This document shows, in pieces, positions 34,185-43,812 of a stretch of DNA of 64,000 nucleotides (position 1 is its first letter; every line of letters begins with the position of its first letter). The position numbers were made by a program, and so were the translations under genes. The stretch covers positions 34,508,001 through 34,572,000 of the forward strand of contig OX637394.1 of assembly GCA_951799425.1 (NCBI GenBank). Reading direction: 5' to 3'. The notes below the pieces were generated by a model. It did no database searches. It was not told where the DNA came from and saw only the letters and a list, made by a program, of their open reading frames with translations. The stretch is from Ilex aquifolium (Eukaryota > Streptophyta > Magnoliopsida > Aquifoliales > Aquifoliaceae).

Positions 34185-35077
34185 AGGCAAGGGTATTATT
34201 TAACTCTGGTGCATCTCATTCCTTTATTGCTGCATCATGTGTGAAAGACTTGGGCTTAGAGGTTGAAACCTTGGAAGAGCCATTACATGTGAGTTCTCCC
34301 CTAGGAGCTAGGGTGAGCGTTGATCAGATATGTCGGGGTTGTGAGTTAGAGATCTCGGGGATTCTACTCACCGTGGACCTTAGGGTCATGGACATGTTGG
34401 AGTTTGATGTCATCCTTGGGATGGACTGGTTGACGGCACACTGAGTCGTTATTGATTGTGATCGTAAGAGGGTCACTGCCTACACACCAGACGGTGCTTG
34501 TTTTATGTTTCAGGGGGATAAGCACGATGCTTTACCCCAAGCCGTGTACGACTCTAGATGGCACGGGCAGTTGATGGGTTGGCTAGCAAGCCTTACCCTG
34601 GAGGACGAGGCGAGACAGGAGTTGGGTCTACCTCGGGTTGTGTGTGATTATGAGGATGTTTTTTCGAATGAACTACCGGTATTACCTCCACATAGGGATG
34701 TAGACTTTACCATTGAGTTGTGTCCCGGTACATCGCCCATTTCTATGACTCCACATAGGATGGCACCTACTGAGTTGTAAGAGCTCAAGGTCCAATTACA
34801 GGAATTGTTGGACAGGGGTTTTATTAGACCGAGCACTTCACCCTGGGGCGCTCCGGTGTTGTTTGCCAAGAAGAAGGACAAGACCCTTCGGCTATGCATA
34901 GACTATCGACAGTTGAATAGGGTTATTATCAAGAATAGATACCATTTGCCGCGGATTGATGATTTGTTTGATCAACTGAAAGGGGCGCGGATCTACTCCA
35001 AGATAGATCTCTGCACCGGTTACCATCAATTGAGGGTTAGGGAGGCGGATATCCCTAAGACGGTGTTTAGGACATGA
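34185..35077 (+). pseudogene. Element D protease and RT N-terminal part
   Basis: The protease active site reads LFNSGASHSFI (about 34198-34230): the catalytic Asp is Asn. ILGMDWL follows, then TGA at 34442 and TAA at 34778. RT begins at [19 protein letters not shown] and continues [22 protein letters not shown] and [17 protein letters not shown] at 35075. All parts share one frame. Confidence 0.9.
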
Positions 35078-36058
35078 TATGAGCATTTCGAGTTCACAGT
35101 GATGCCATTTGGGTTGACGAATGCCCCAGTGGCATTCATGGATCTCATGCACAGGGTATTCCAACCCTACCTAGATCAGTTCGTCGTGGTCTTTGTTGAC
35201 GACATTTTGATCTACTCCAAGTCTGAGGAGGAGCATGAGGGTCACTTGAGGATTGTTCTTCAGACCTTGAGGGACCATCAGTTGTACGCCAAGTTCAGCA
35301 AGTGTGAATTTTGGCTGACTGAGGTGAAATTCTTGGGGCATGTGGTGTCGGCTTCGGGTGTATCCGTGGACCCGGAGAAGGTTGAGGCAGTCATGAATTG
35401 GGAGAGGCCGAAGTCAGTCTTCGAGATACGCAGTTTCTTGGGATTGGCAAGGTATTACAGGAGGTTTATTGAGGACTTCTCCCGATTAGCTGCACCTATG
35501 ACAAAGTTGACTCGGAAAGAGGTCAAGTTTAAGTGGAATGACTCGTGTGAGAAGGCATTCCAGGAGTTGAAGAGGAGGCTTACTTCAGCTCCTATTCTGG
35601 TAGTCCCAGAATGGGGACAGAGGTACACAGTGTATTATGATGCCTCAAAGGACGAACTTGGATGCGTTTTGATACAGTCCGGGAGGGTAGTGGCTTATGG
35701 TTCTCGGCAGTTAAAGAACCACGAGCAGAATTACCCCACACACGACATGGAGTTGGCCGCCATTGTCTTTGCCTTGAAGGCTTGGCGCCACTATCTATAC
35801 GGTGAGCAGTTCGAGGTATTTTCGGACCACAAGAGTCTCAAGTACATCTTTACACAGCAAGACCTCAACATGAGACAACGTAGGTGAATGGAGTATCTGG
35901 AGGACTATGACTTCACTTTGCATTACCATCCCGATAAGACAAATGTGGTGGCTGATGCACTCAGCCGGAAGTCACGGGGAGTCTTGGCTAGTGTGGCTTC
36001 CCGGGAGTGGCAGATGCTCGAGACTGTGGGGCAGTTTGGGCTACGCTATATGGGTTAG
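35078..36058 (+). pseudogene. Element D RT C-terminal part and RNase H
   Basis: [15 protein letters not shown] is followed by the catalytic box [10 protein letters not shown] with both Asp present. Then [30 protein letters not shown], the RNase H start [39 protein letters not shown] and [14 protein letters not shown] at 35885-35887 and TAG at 36056-36058 interrupt an otherwise continuous frame. Confidence 0.9.
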
Positions 36059-37530
36059 GCTCAGGGCACTTTAGGGAGTCTGCTGGCTACGCCTTCCCTA
36101 CTGATCAGAGTGATCGAGTCCCAGGGGCAGGACACGGAGATGTTGTCCATCAGGGACCGAGTACAGTTGGGTACAGGTGACGAGGGCTGGGCCATTCACA
36201 CAGATGTTAGTCTTCGATATAGGGGAAGGGTTGTGGTTCCCCAGCCTGCGGAGCTGAGGGAGGAGATCCTTAGGGAGTTCCATTGCTCCCGTTTTACTGT
36301 GCATCCAGGTGGCACGAAGATGTACCATGATCTTCGTCGCCAGTATTATTGGAGCGGAATGAAGAAACACGTTGGAGAGTTTGTTAGCCGATGTCTCACG
36401 TGTCAACAGGTGAAGGCTGAGCACCAGAGACCAACGGGATTACTCCAGCCTTTGGAGGTAACTGAGTGGAAGTGGGAACATGTCACGATGGATTTTGTGA
36501 CCCACTTGCCACGAACATCACGAGGGCATGATGCGGTGTGGGTGATAGTGGACCGGCTTACCAAGTCGGCACACTTTTTGGCGGTGCGGATGACCTTCAC
36601 ACTGGAGGAATTCTACAGGTTGTATATACGGGAGATTATCCGGTTGCATGGGGTGCCCGTATCTATAGTATCAGATCGGGATCCCAGGTTTACGGCTCAT
36701 TTTTGGGAGAGTTTCCAGCGAGCCATGGGGACACAGTTAATGATGAGCACTGCTTTTCATCCCCAGACGGACGGTCAGTCAGAGAGGACCATCCAGATTT
36801 TAGAGGATATGCTACGGGCATGCGTCTTAGATCTCAAGGGTAGCTGGGAATAGCACTTACCCTTAGTGGAGTTCGCCTACAACAACAGTTATCAGGCGAA
36901 CATACAGATGGCACCCTATGAGGCACTATATGGGAGGCCCTGTCAATCTCCGGTTTGTTGGACAGAGGTAGGAGAGAGACCCTCTACGGGTCCGGATTTG
37001 GTTAGGGACACCTCTGAGAAGGTGGACTTGATACGAAAGCGTCTTCTCACGGCTCAAAGCCGGCAGAAGAGCTACGCTGACAGACGGCAACGACCTCTAG
37101 AGTTTGAGGTGGGAGATCATGTCTTCTTGAAGGTGATGCCTAAGAGAGGAGTGGTCAGGTTCGGCAAGCGGGGAAAGCTTTCACCGAGGTATATCGGGCC
37201 CTTCGAGGTACTCGAGAGGGTAGGTACAGTTGCTTACCCGTTAGCGTTACCGCCAAATCTATCGGGTGTTCACGCCGTATTTCATGTCTCCATGCTCCGG
37301 AAATACACCCCAGATCCGACTCATGTGGTGGATTGGGGGGAGCTTGTTGTTGATGCGGATGAGACCTTTGAGGAGGGACCGGTGCGTATCATGGATAGCC
37401 GGGATCACGTTTTGTGAGGCAAGACCGTGAGGCTAGTGAAGGTGTTGTGGCAGCACCGAGGAGTGGAGGAGGCGACATGGGAGCGTGAAGACACTATACG
37501 TACCAATTATCCTTTCTTATTCGAGGATGA
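36059..37530 (+). pseudogene. Element D integrase and chromodomain
   Basis: The zinc-finger region is FHCSRFTVHPGG with CLTCQQVKAEHQ. The core has WEHVTMDFVTHLP, SIVSDRDPRF and FHPQTDGQSERTI, keeping the catalytic D, D and E. The GPF module is LSPRYIGPFEVLERV with VFHVSMLRKY. A chromodomain-like end VRLVKVLWQHRGVEEATWE follows a TGA at 37415-37417. TAG at 36851-36853 also interrupts. Same frame throughout. Confidence 0.9.
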
Positions 37531-37625
37531 AGGTACATTCCTATAGTCATTTAGTATTGAATGACTGTTGCATATGCATGTGAGTTTATGTGTATGTGTA
37601 TGTGAATTTCGGGGACAAAATTCTT

Positions 37626-37640
37626 TTAAGGGGGGAAGAA
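37626..37640 (+). other. Polypurine tract of element D
   Basis: TTAAGGGGGGAAGAA directly precedes the 3' LTR start TGTAAAACC. Confidence 0.85.
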
Positions 37641-38786
37641 TGTAAAACCCGGGTGAATTTGAACTTTTTTCTGAAAAAGGGCAAAATAATAATTTGCCAC
37701 TGATATGCGGATTTGAAATAAGTATTTCTCTATACCTTGGATGAGGAAACGGACTTCACCATTGGATTCGTATCGCGAAATCCAATTACCCAGCCAAATT
37801 TCGTCGAATTCCGAGATAGTCATATTTTGCACGTATTTCGAGGTGACTGGGTGGCGATGACCTCACAAAGGTCCCCACAAATAAATTTTATAAAATTTCC
37901 TTATAATTGAATTAAAATTCAAATAAAATTAATATGAACTTAAACCGGGATCAAATAAATCGTTCTGGGGGGAAAACGGACCCGAACAAGTGGGGGGCGT
38001 GTGGCGCGATCTGAGCCAAGCCTTGTAAATTATAAATAGAACTAAAATTAGATATTTTGGCACAAAAATCTGCTGGAATCAACTGGCTTGAACGTTGGAG
38101 AGAAAGAGGGAGAGAAATCCAAGACTTCCTTCGGCGATTCTCGAAGTTCCATCGCTCGAATCGACTCGGAGCAAGAGTTAAAGTCAATCACCGCGACAAG
38201 GGCTACGCAACCACACTAAGAACGAGTGATTTCACCGAAGATCCAAGAGGAGACTTTGGGGAAATCAAGGTTTTGGGCTTAGGAGGTGTTCTTGAGGCTT
38301 CCTACCATTTCTACTACGCTTCAAGAGGTAGGGTTCTTCCTACTTTGGTTTTATTCCTACCTTGTGGGCTTTTTTATGGCTTGTCTAGAGGCTGTTTTAT
38401 GGCTTGTTTAGGGGCTGTTTTATGGCCTGTTAAGGGGCGGCTGAAATTACGGCTGTTTTGGGTTAAAATTTTGGATTGTTTTAGGGACTGTTTTGGGCTG
38501 AAATTGTGGATTGTTTTATGGCTTGTCTAGGGGCTGTTTTATGGCTTGTTTAGAGGCTGTTTTATGGCCTGTTAAGGGGCTGAAATTGCGGCTGTTTTGG
38601 GTTAAAATTTTGGACTGTTTTAGGGACTGTTTTGGGCTGAAATTGTAGGTTGTTTTATGGCTTGTCTAGGGGCTGTTTTATGGCTTGTTTAGAGGCTATT
38701 TTATGGCCTGTTAAGGGCTGAAATTGCGGCTGTTTTGGGTTAAAATTTTGGACTGTTTTGGGTTGAAATTATGACTGTTTTATGGC
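37641..38786 (+). repeat. Truncated 3' LTR of element D
   Basis: The sequence matches the first 1.0 kb of the 5' LTR, but the internal repeat of about 145-160 bp based on GGGGCTGTTTTATGGCTTG is expanded (about 38370-38786). Homology ends after TTTTATGGC at 38786; more than half of the LTR is absent. Confidence 0.92.
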
Positions 38787-38977
38787 AAAATTTTAGTAGC
38801 AGTTTTCTTTGAAGCAAAATGACCTCCGCAAGCTTCAGAGTGACAAAACTGAATTACCTGACTGATTTCATGATTAGGTACACAACGTCTTATTATTTGA
38901 TTTTTACAGTATTTAAACACATAAGGATCTTCCCATAAAAAATTACGTATCTCACTTAGGAACTTATTTTTATCAGT
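38787..38977 (-). pseudogene. Element I integrase zinc-finger region
   Basis: Minus-strand sequence encodes the end of RNase H linker (FLSEIRNFLWEDPYVFKYC) and the HHCC region (RRCVPNHEI, FCHSEACGGHFASKKTA). A TAG near 38978 separates it from RNase H. It ends at the broken 3' LTR of D; the rest of integrase resumes at 30155 with a gap. Confidence 0.85.
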
Positions 38978-39790
38978 CTAGGTATAATTAGATGGAATAG
39001 TACCAGTAGCTAAATAATTGGCTATATCAGCATACCATGGTACTTCGGTTATTGCAAATAGTTGTTCATCTGGAAAGGTTTCTCTAATTGGAGTTGGTTC
39101 TTCCTTTATATCATAATCTAACATTGACAAGTGATCTGCTACCACATTTTCTACTCTCTTCTTATCTTTAATTATAAGATCAAATTCTTGAAGTAACAAA
39201 ATCCAACGTAGGAGACGTGGCTTCGCATCTTTTTTAGTAAGTAAATATTTTAAAGCTGCATGATCTGTAAATACAACAATTGACGATCCAACCAAATATG
39301 ATCGAAATTTATCTAATGCAAATACAACAACAATTAATTCTTTTTCTGTGGTTGAATAGTTCATTTGTGCATCATTTAGAGTTTTGCTTGCATAGTAAAT
39401 AACATATGATTTTTTATCTTTTCTTTGACCCAATACAGCTCCTACTGCATAATCACTTGCATCACACATTAACTCGAAAGGTAAGGACCAGTCAGGAGGT
39501 TGCATGATAGGTGCAGAAATAAGCATGTTTTTTAATTTGTCAAATGCTAATTGGCATGCATCATTCCATTCAAATATTATATCTTGACATAGAAGATTAC
39601 AAATTGGTCTTGATATTGAACTAAAGTTTTTAATGAATCTTCTATAAAAACCAGCGTGACCTAAAAAAGATCGATTATCTTTTACGGTTTTTGGTGAAGG
39701 AAGATTAACTATTAAGTCAATTTTGGATTTATCGACTTCGATTCTTTTTTCAGAAACTATGTGACCTAAAACAATACCTTGTGTAACCAT
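38978..39790 (-). pseudogene. Element I RT connection and RNase H
   Basis: The frame starts just after an indel in an A run at about 39795-39800. It has [34 protein letters not shown], RNase H start [23 protein letters not shown]-like segment ([21 protein letters not shown]), [11 protein letters not shown] and the [14 protein letters not shown] stretch. It ends with [10 protein letters not shown], typical of the Athila branch. Catalytic residues appear present, but the frame is disconnected on both sides. Confidence 0.88.
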
Positions 39791-39806
39791 GAAATGACAT
39801 TTTTTC

Positions 39807-40388
39807 TCAATTTAAGACAAGGTTTGTTTCTTCACATCTAATTAATACTTTTTTCAGATTTTCTAAACATAAGTGAAATGAATAACCATATATTGAAAAG
39901 TCGTCCATAAAAACTTCTAGGTGTCGTTCTACCATATCACTGAATATACTTAACATACAACGTTGAAAAGTAACTGGGGCATTACATAACCCAAAATACA
40001 TTCTTTTATAAGCAAAAGTTCCAAACAGACATGTAAATGTAATTTTTTCTTGATCATCTATTGCAATTTCAATCTGATTATAACCAGAGTATCCATCTAG
40101 AAAAAAATAATATGCATGACCAGCTATTCTTTCAAGTAGTTGATCTATGAATGGTAATGGAAAATGATCATTTCTGGTGAGAGAATTTAGCTTTCGATAG
40201 TCAATACATACACGCCAACCTGTGACTGTACGTATTGGGACTAATTCTTTTTCTTGGTTTTTTATTACAATAACACCAGACTTCTTTGGAACTACTTGTG
40301 TAGAACTGGCCCATTTACTATCAGATATAAGATAAATAATTTTAGCATCAAGTAGTTTAAGTACTTCTTTGCGAACTACCTCTTTCAA
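39807..40388 (-). pseudogene. Element I reverse transcriptase palm
   Basis: The sequence reads KEVLKLLDAKIIYLISDSKW, VVPKKSG, WRVCIDYRKLNSLTRNDHFPLPFIDQ, YSGYNQIEIA, TFAYKRMYFGLCNAPVTFQRCM and the catalytic box EVFMDDFSIYG with both Asp. These are typical of Athila/Tat RTs. It ends at TGA next to an A-run indel; upstream it is frameshifted relative to 40397-41415. Confidence 0.9.
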
Positions 40389-40396
40389 ATGGGGAT

Positions 40397-41415
40397 TTAA
40401 TCTTCTTGCATTTGACGAGATGGTTTAGCATTTTCTTCTAAGTAAATACAATGAGTACATAGAAGTGGACTTATACCTTTTATATCTGCTATTGTCCATC
40501 CAATAACAGTTTCGTGATTTTTCAAGACTTTTATCAGTTCTTTTTCCTGAGTTTCCGATAATTTTGATGATATTATAACTGGATTGATTTCATTTTCTCC
40601 TAGAAAAACATATTTTAGATTGGTTGGAAGAGGTTTTAATCCCGGCTTAAAAACTTTGGCATTAGATTCTACATGTTTTGGTAACAATTCTTCATATTGA
40701 AGATTCTTTGTGGATGTTTTTTCAGATTCGACTTTAGATATTGATTCTAATGCCAATAACTCTTTTTTCATAAAGTTCTTTTAAAAAAAACTTTGAGTTA
40801 TTGTTTCAACATGATTTACTTCATATTCTTCTTCTCTAGGTCGTTTTGCACCTTTAAAAACATTTAATTCTAAAGTCATATTTCCAAATGAGATTTTCAT
40901 AATTCCATTCCTACAATTAATCAATGCATTTGATGTAGCTAGGAATGGACGACCCAAAATTAGAGGTATGTATTCAAATGAACATCCTTGACAACATGGC
41001 TCCGTGTCTATAACGATAAAATCTGCTGGAAAATAGAATTGATCAACTTGGACAATAACATCTTCTATAACTCCTCGTGGAGTTTTTATTGATCGGTCTG
41101 CTAGTTGTAGTTTAACATTGGAAGGTTTTAGTTCACTTAATCCTAATTGTGTATATACTGAATAAGGCATTACATTACAGCTAGACCCAAGATCTAGCAG
41201 GGCTTGTCTAATTTGAAACTTTCCGATGAGACATGAGATTGTAGGACTCCCTGGATCTTTGTACTTAAGATGTGTATCATGTTGTATCATAGTATTAACT
41301 TGTTCAGTTAAAAAAGCTTTCTTTAGTACATTAGTTCTTCTGTTTATGGTGCAAAGCTCTTTTAAAAATTTAGCATAAACAGGAACTCGTTTTATTGCAT
41401 CCAATAAAGGAATAT
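40397..41415 (-). pseudogene. Element I protease region and link to RT
   Basis: The first part (from 41415) reads IPLLDAIKRVPVYAKFLKELCT, LLDLGSSCNVMPYSVY as the protease active site (D-L-G-S), LQLADRSIKTPRGVIEDV and LILGRPFLATSNALINC. A TAA at 40781-40783 interrupts a single frame, which continues with LPTNLKYVFLGEN, VIGWTIADIKGI and CTHCIYLEENAKPSRQ, then shifts frame near 40400. The active-site form is normal for Athila. Gag sequence expected upstream is missing because element C abuts at 41416. Confidence 0.88.
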
Positions 41416-41771
41416 TGTAACACCCCAAAACACACCCTGGACGGCATTACATTCTAAAACCATTCATATCATGAGAGCACTAATATAATTCCTTAAGAAA
41501 CGAGACTCCTTTTGTCATCCACAAATATTTACAAAGTGATCCAAAAGAATAAGCCCAAATTATGGCTATTACATCTCAAAAATTAATTAAAGTAGCACAG
41601 CGGAATAAACAAAAGAAACTAGACTACACAATGTTCCAAAAGAATGTCCTAGTCTAGTACAAAAGGAAATGAGGTCGCTCTATGCGTCCACCTCGGGATC
41701 CACACTCCCGTCAAGTGGAGTCTCCCAAGTAGCGGGCTCCTCGACCCTTACGTCCTCCTCCAGCGGGTAAT

Positions 41772-42985
41772 CTGAAAAATGTTAGCGGTAGGGGGTGAGC
41801 ACGAAGCTCTGTAGAAAAATTCTCTCAAACACATAGAAGGTTTAGAAAAGCATTTAAAACAGCCGGTCTCATTTCACAAATAGTATATATAATCTTTGAA
41901 GTAAAACAATGACATTTTACAACGGATCTCAAGTTTAAGTAGCAATAGTCTAGAAATGAACAATAACAACCCATTTTAATAAACATCCATTTTCAAAATA
42001 TAAACCATTTCCCACACATGATATAATATGGTCCTCCATGGCATGAGCACCCTTACAAGGAACCTCTCACCCCCAAGGTTTGGTTTCTCAAGCATCCTTA
42101 CAAGGAACCTCTTGAAGAAATCACATATTGTCCTCTTTTGGCATGAGCATCCTTACAAGGAACCTCTCACCCTCAAGGCTTGGTTTCTCAAGCATCCTTA
42201 CAAGGAACCTCTTGAAAAAATCACATATTGTCCTCTTTTGGCATGAGCATCCTTACAAGGAACCTCTCACCCTCAAGACTTGATTTCTCAAGCATCCTTA
42301 TAAAGAACCTCTTGAAGAAATCATATATTGTCCTCTTTTGGCATGAGCATCCTTAAAAGGAACCTCTCACCCTCAAGGCTTGATTTCTCAAGCATCCTTA
42401 CAAGGAACCTCTTCAAGAAATCATATATTGTCCTCTTTTGGCATGAGCATCCTTACAAGGAACCTCTCACCCTCAAGGCTTGGTTTCTCAAGCATCCTTA
42501 CAAGGAACCTCTTGAAGAAATCATATATTGTCCTCTTTTGGCATGAGCATCCTTACAAGGAACCTCTCACCCATGTGCATCACCACAACCCCAACCAAGC
42601 ATACCATTCCAACATTTATATCAATTTACAAGCATCTATCCAAAATCTCCAAAATGTATCATGTAACAATTCCACAACCAACAAAGAAAAATACATGAGA
42701 TCACAATAACATCATTTTTCTACCCAACACAAAGCACTAAGGTTTCAAAAATCCATAATAAAGAAAGCATTTAAGAAGGAAATACATCACTCTCCAAAAA
42801 TGAGGGTTTTAAAACTAGAGAAGCGATTTCATGGGTATTAAACTCTAACTTTGTTCAAAACATGTAATCTTTGCCAAAAAGCCTAAGAGAGGATGATTCC
42901 ATAGCATATATATACCATTGATAGCCAAAGTATACATATATAAATACCCTAGCCTCAATATAAGTGAGTGAGAGAAAACCCCTAC
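41772..42985 (-). other. Candidate leader intron in LTR C
   Basis: On the minus strand the donor is AAAG/GTAGGGGTTTT at 42986/42985 and the acceptor AACATTTTTCAG ends at 41772. The TATA box about 155 bp upstream of the donor and the equivalent signals in LTRs B and D support it. Not demonstrated. Confidence 0.45.
42039..42573 (-). repeat. Tandem hairpin array in LTR C (3' copy)
   Basis: A 100 bp unit is repeated about five times; each unit holds two copies of the core GCATCCTTACAAGGAACCT. Each core is enclosed by short complementary arms: TCAAG/CTTGA in one half-unit and TGAG/CTCA in the other. The core itself contains TCCTTacAAGGA. The same array is at about 49140-49673 and a shorter, more strongly paired version at 60734-60859. 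Confidence 0.92.
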
Positions 42986-43140
42986 CTTTCTTCTTCCTAT
43001 GTGTTCTTGAAAGCTTGAAGTTTTGATCTTCTTCAAGGTGCAAATCCTCCCTTGGTCTTGTGTTTTCCCCTTCTTTCCTCCTCTCTAAGTCTTCCTAGGG
43101 TTAGAAATGTTGAAATGAGGCTAATGGGGGTGTCCTTAAG

Positions 43141-43150
43141 TATTTATAGT
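43141..43150 (-). promoter_or_regulatory. TATA box of LTR C
   Basis: ACTATAAATA on the minus strand, followed about 150 bp later by the candidate splice donor. It is repeated in the other LTR near 50243-50252. Confidence 0.65.
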
Positions 43151-43200
43151 GGAAGAAATGACCTCCTGTGCGCGATTCTGAAGTTCAGAATTCGTAACTC

Positions 43201-43379
43201 ACGTTCGAACGTCATTGGCGTTCGAACGTCACTAGTGCAAATTATTGATTCATGTTCGAACGTCACTTTGGCGTTCAAACGTTGGTTGCTCCCAGTACTT
43301 TTTCATTTCCATCAGAGCTCTGCGGACACCAAAGTACTGGGACTCACTCACGTTCGAACGTCGCTTCACGTTCGAACGT
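43201..43379. repeat. ACGTTCGAACGT palindrome array in LTR C
   Basis: Perfect 12 bp ACGTTCGAACGT copies lie at 43201-43212, 43350-43361 and 43368-43379, with variants at about 43219 and 43252 and 43272. The array lies about 50-240 bp upstream of the TATA box (minus strand). The 5' LTR carries it at about 50303-50481. Confidence 0.95.
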
Positions 43380-43771
43380 CATCCCAGGTTCTGCAGAAAC
43401 TTCCAGTGAAATTTTGGCCTATTTAGAGATTGATTTGGAAAATTTTCGTGAAATGCTCTTTTGTAGCCCTGGAAGTATGCTATCTACTATTAAAATTTCA
43501 GAGCCAACGGACATTAGAATAAAAGTTATGATCAAAATACTTGGAAGTGTCCAAAATCCTTTCTACCCAAGTTTTCTCTTAAATGTGCTTTCATTCCGAA
43601 AATCTTCCTAGCTTCGAATACATACCCTATTACACCGCCTAACATTTTTATAGCTACTTTTCCAATCTACCAAATTCAAACACACATCACTACGCATATC
43701 CCCATTTTTTTTACAGCATTTGTTTACTATATATCTATATACATATGTTAAAGAAAATGCGGGGTGTTACA

Positions 43772-43790
43772 ATCCACCCCCCTTAAAGAA
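43772..43790 (-). other. Polypurine tract of element C
   Basis: On the minus strand TTTAAGGGGGGTGGATT precedes the LTR, the same tract as in element B. Confidence 0.85.
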
Positions 43791-43812
43791 AGTTTCGTCC
43801 TCGAAACTTACC

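Larger units (their letters stand above)
30156..38786 (+). mobile_element. Element D: Tekay-like chromovirus with deleted 3' LTR end
   Basis: The 5' LTR (30156-32584) begins TGTAAAACC. The primer site, gag, protease, RT, RNase H, integrase and chromodomain follow, then a polypurine tract and the 3' LTR start at 37641. The 3' LTR stops after about 1146 bp at 38786, where integrase sequence of element I resumes. No target-site duplication can be seen. The pol is in one frame with seven nonsense codons. Confidence 0.93.
15636..41415 (-). mobile_element. Element I: Athila-like LTR retrotransposon with env-like ORF, nested and 5'-truncated
   Basis: Reading from 41415 downwards it holds protease, RT, RNase H, integrase zinc finger, integrase core, a region of unknown ORFs, an env-like ORF, a conserved non-coding block, a polypurine tract and the 3' LTR. 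The RT box FMDDF and the order of domains fit the Athila branch of Ty3/Gypsy. Element B splits the env-like ORF and element D splits integrase. Gag, the 5' LTR and the primer site are missing because chromovirus C abuts the protease at 41416. All frames carry stops or indels. Confidence 0.85.
41416..43771 (-). repeat. 3' LTR of element C
   Basis: The LTR is 2356 bp. On the minus strand, in order, it has a palindrome array (43379-43201), a TATA box (43150-43141), a candidate exon end at 42986, a candidate intron 42985-41772 containing a hairpin array (42573-42039), and the acceptor-like AACATTTTTCAG. The repeated short ORFs in the hairpin array are by-products of the tandem repeat. Confidence 0.95.

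Noticed and set aside
42028..42709. Overlapping 70-110 codon ORFs with repeated MSILTRNLSPSRL
   Set aside because: They arise from the tandem hairpin repeat, lie antisense to element C and recur in the other LTR only by duplication.
43052..43611. ORFs with repeated RSNV, duplicated at 50154-50686
   Set aside because: They translate the ACGTTCGAACGT array in LTR C and lie antisense to the element.
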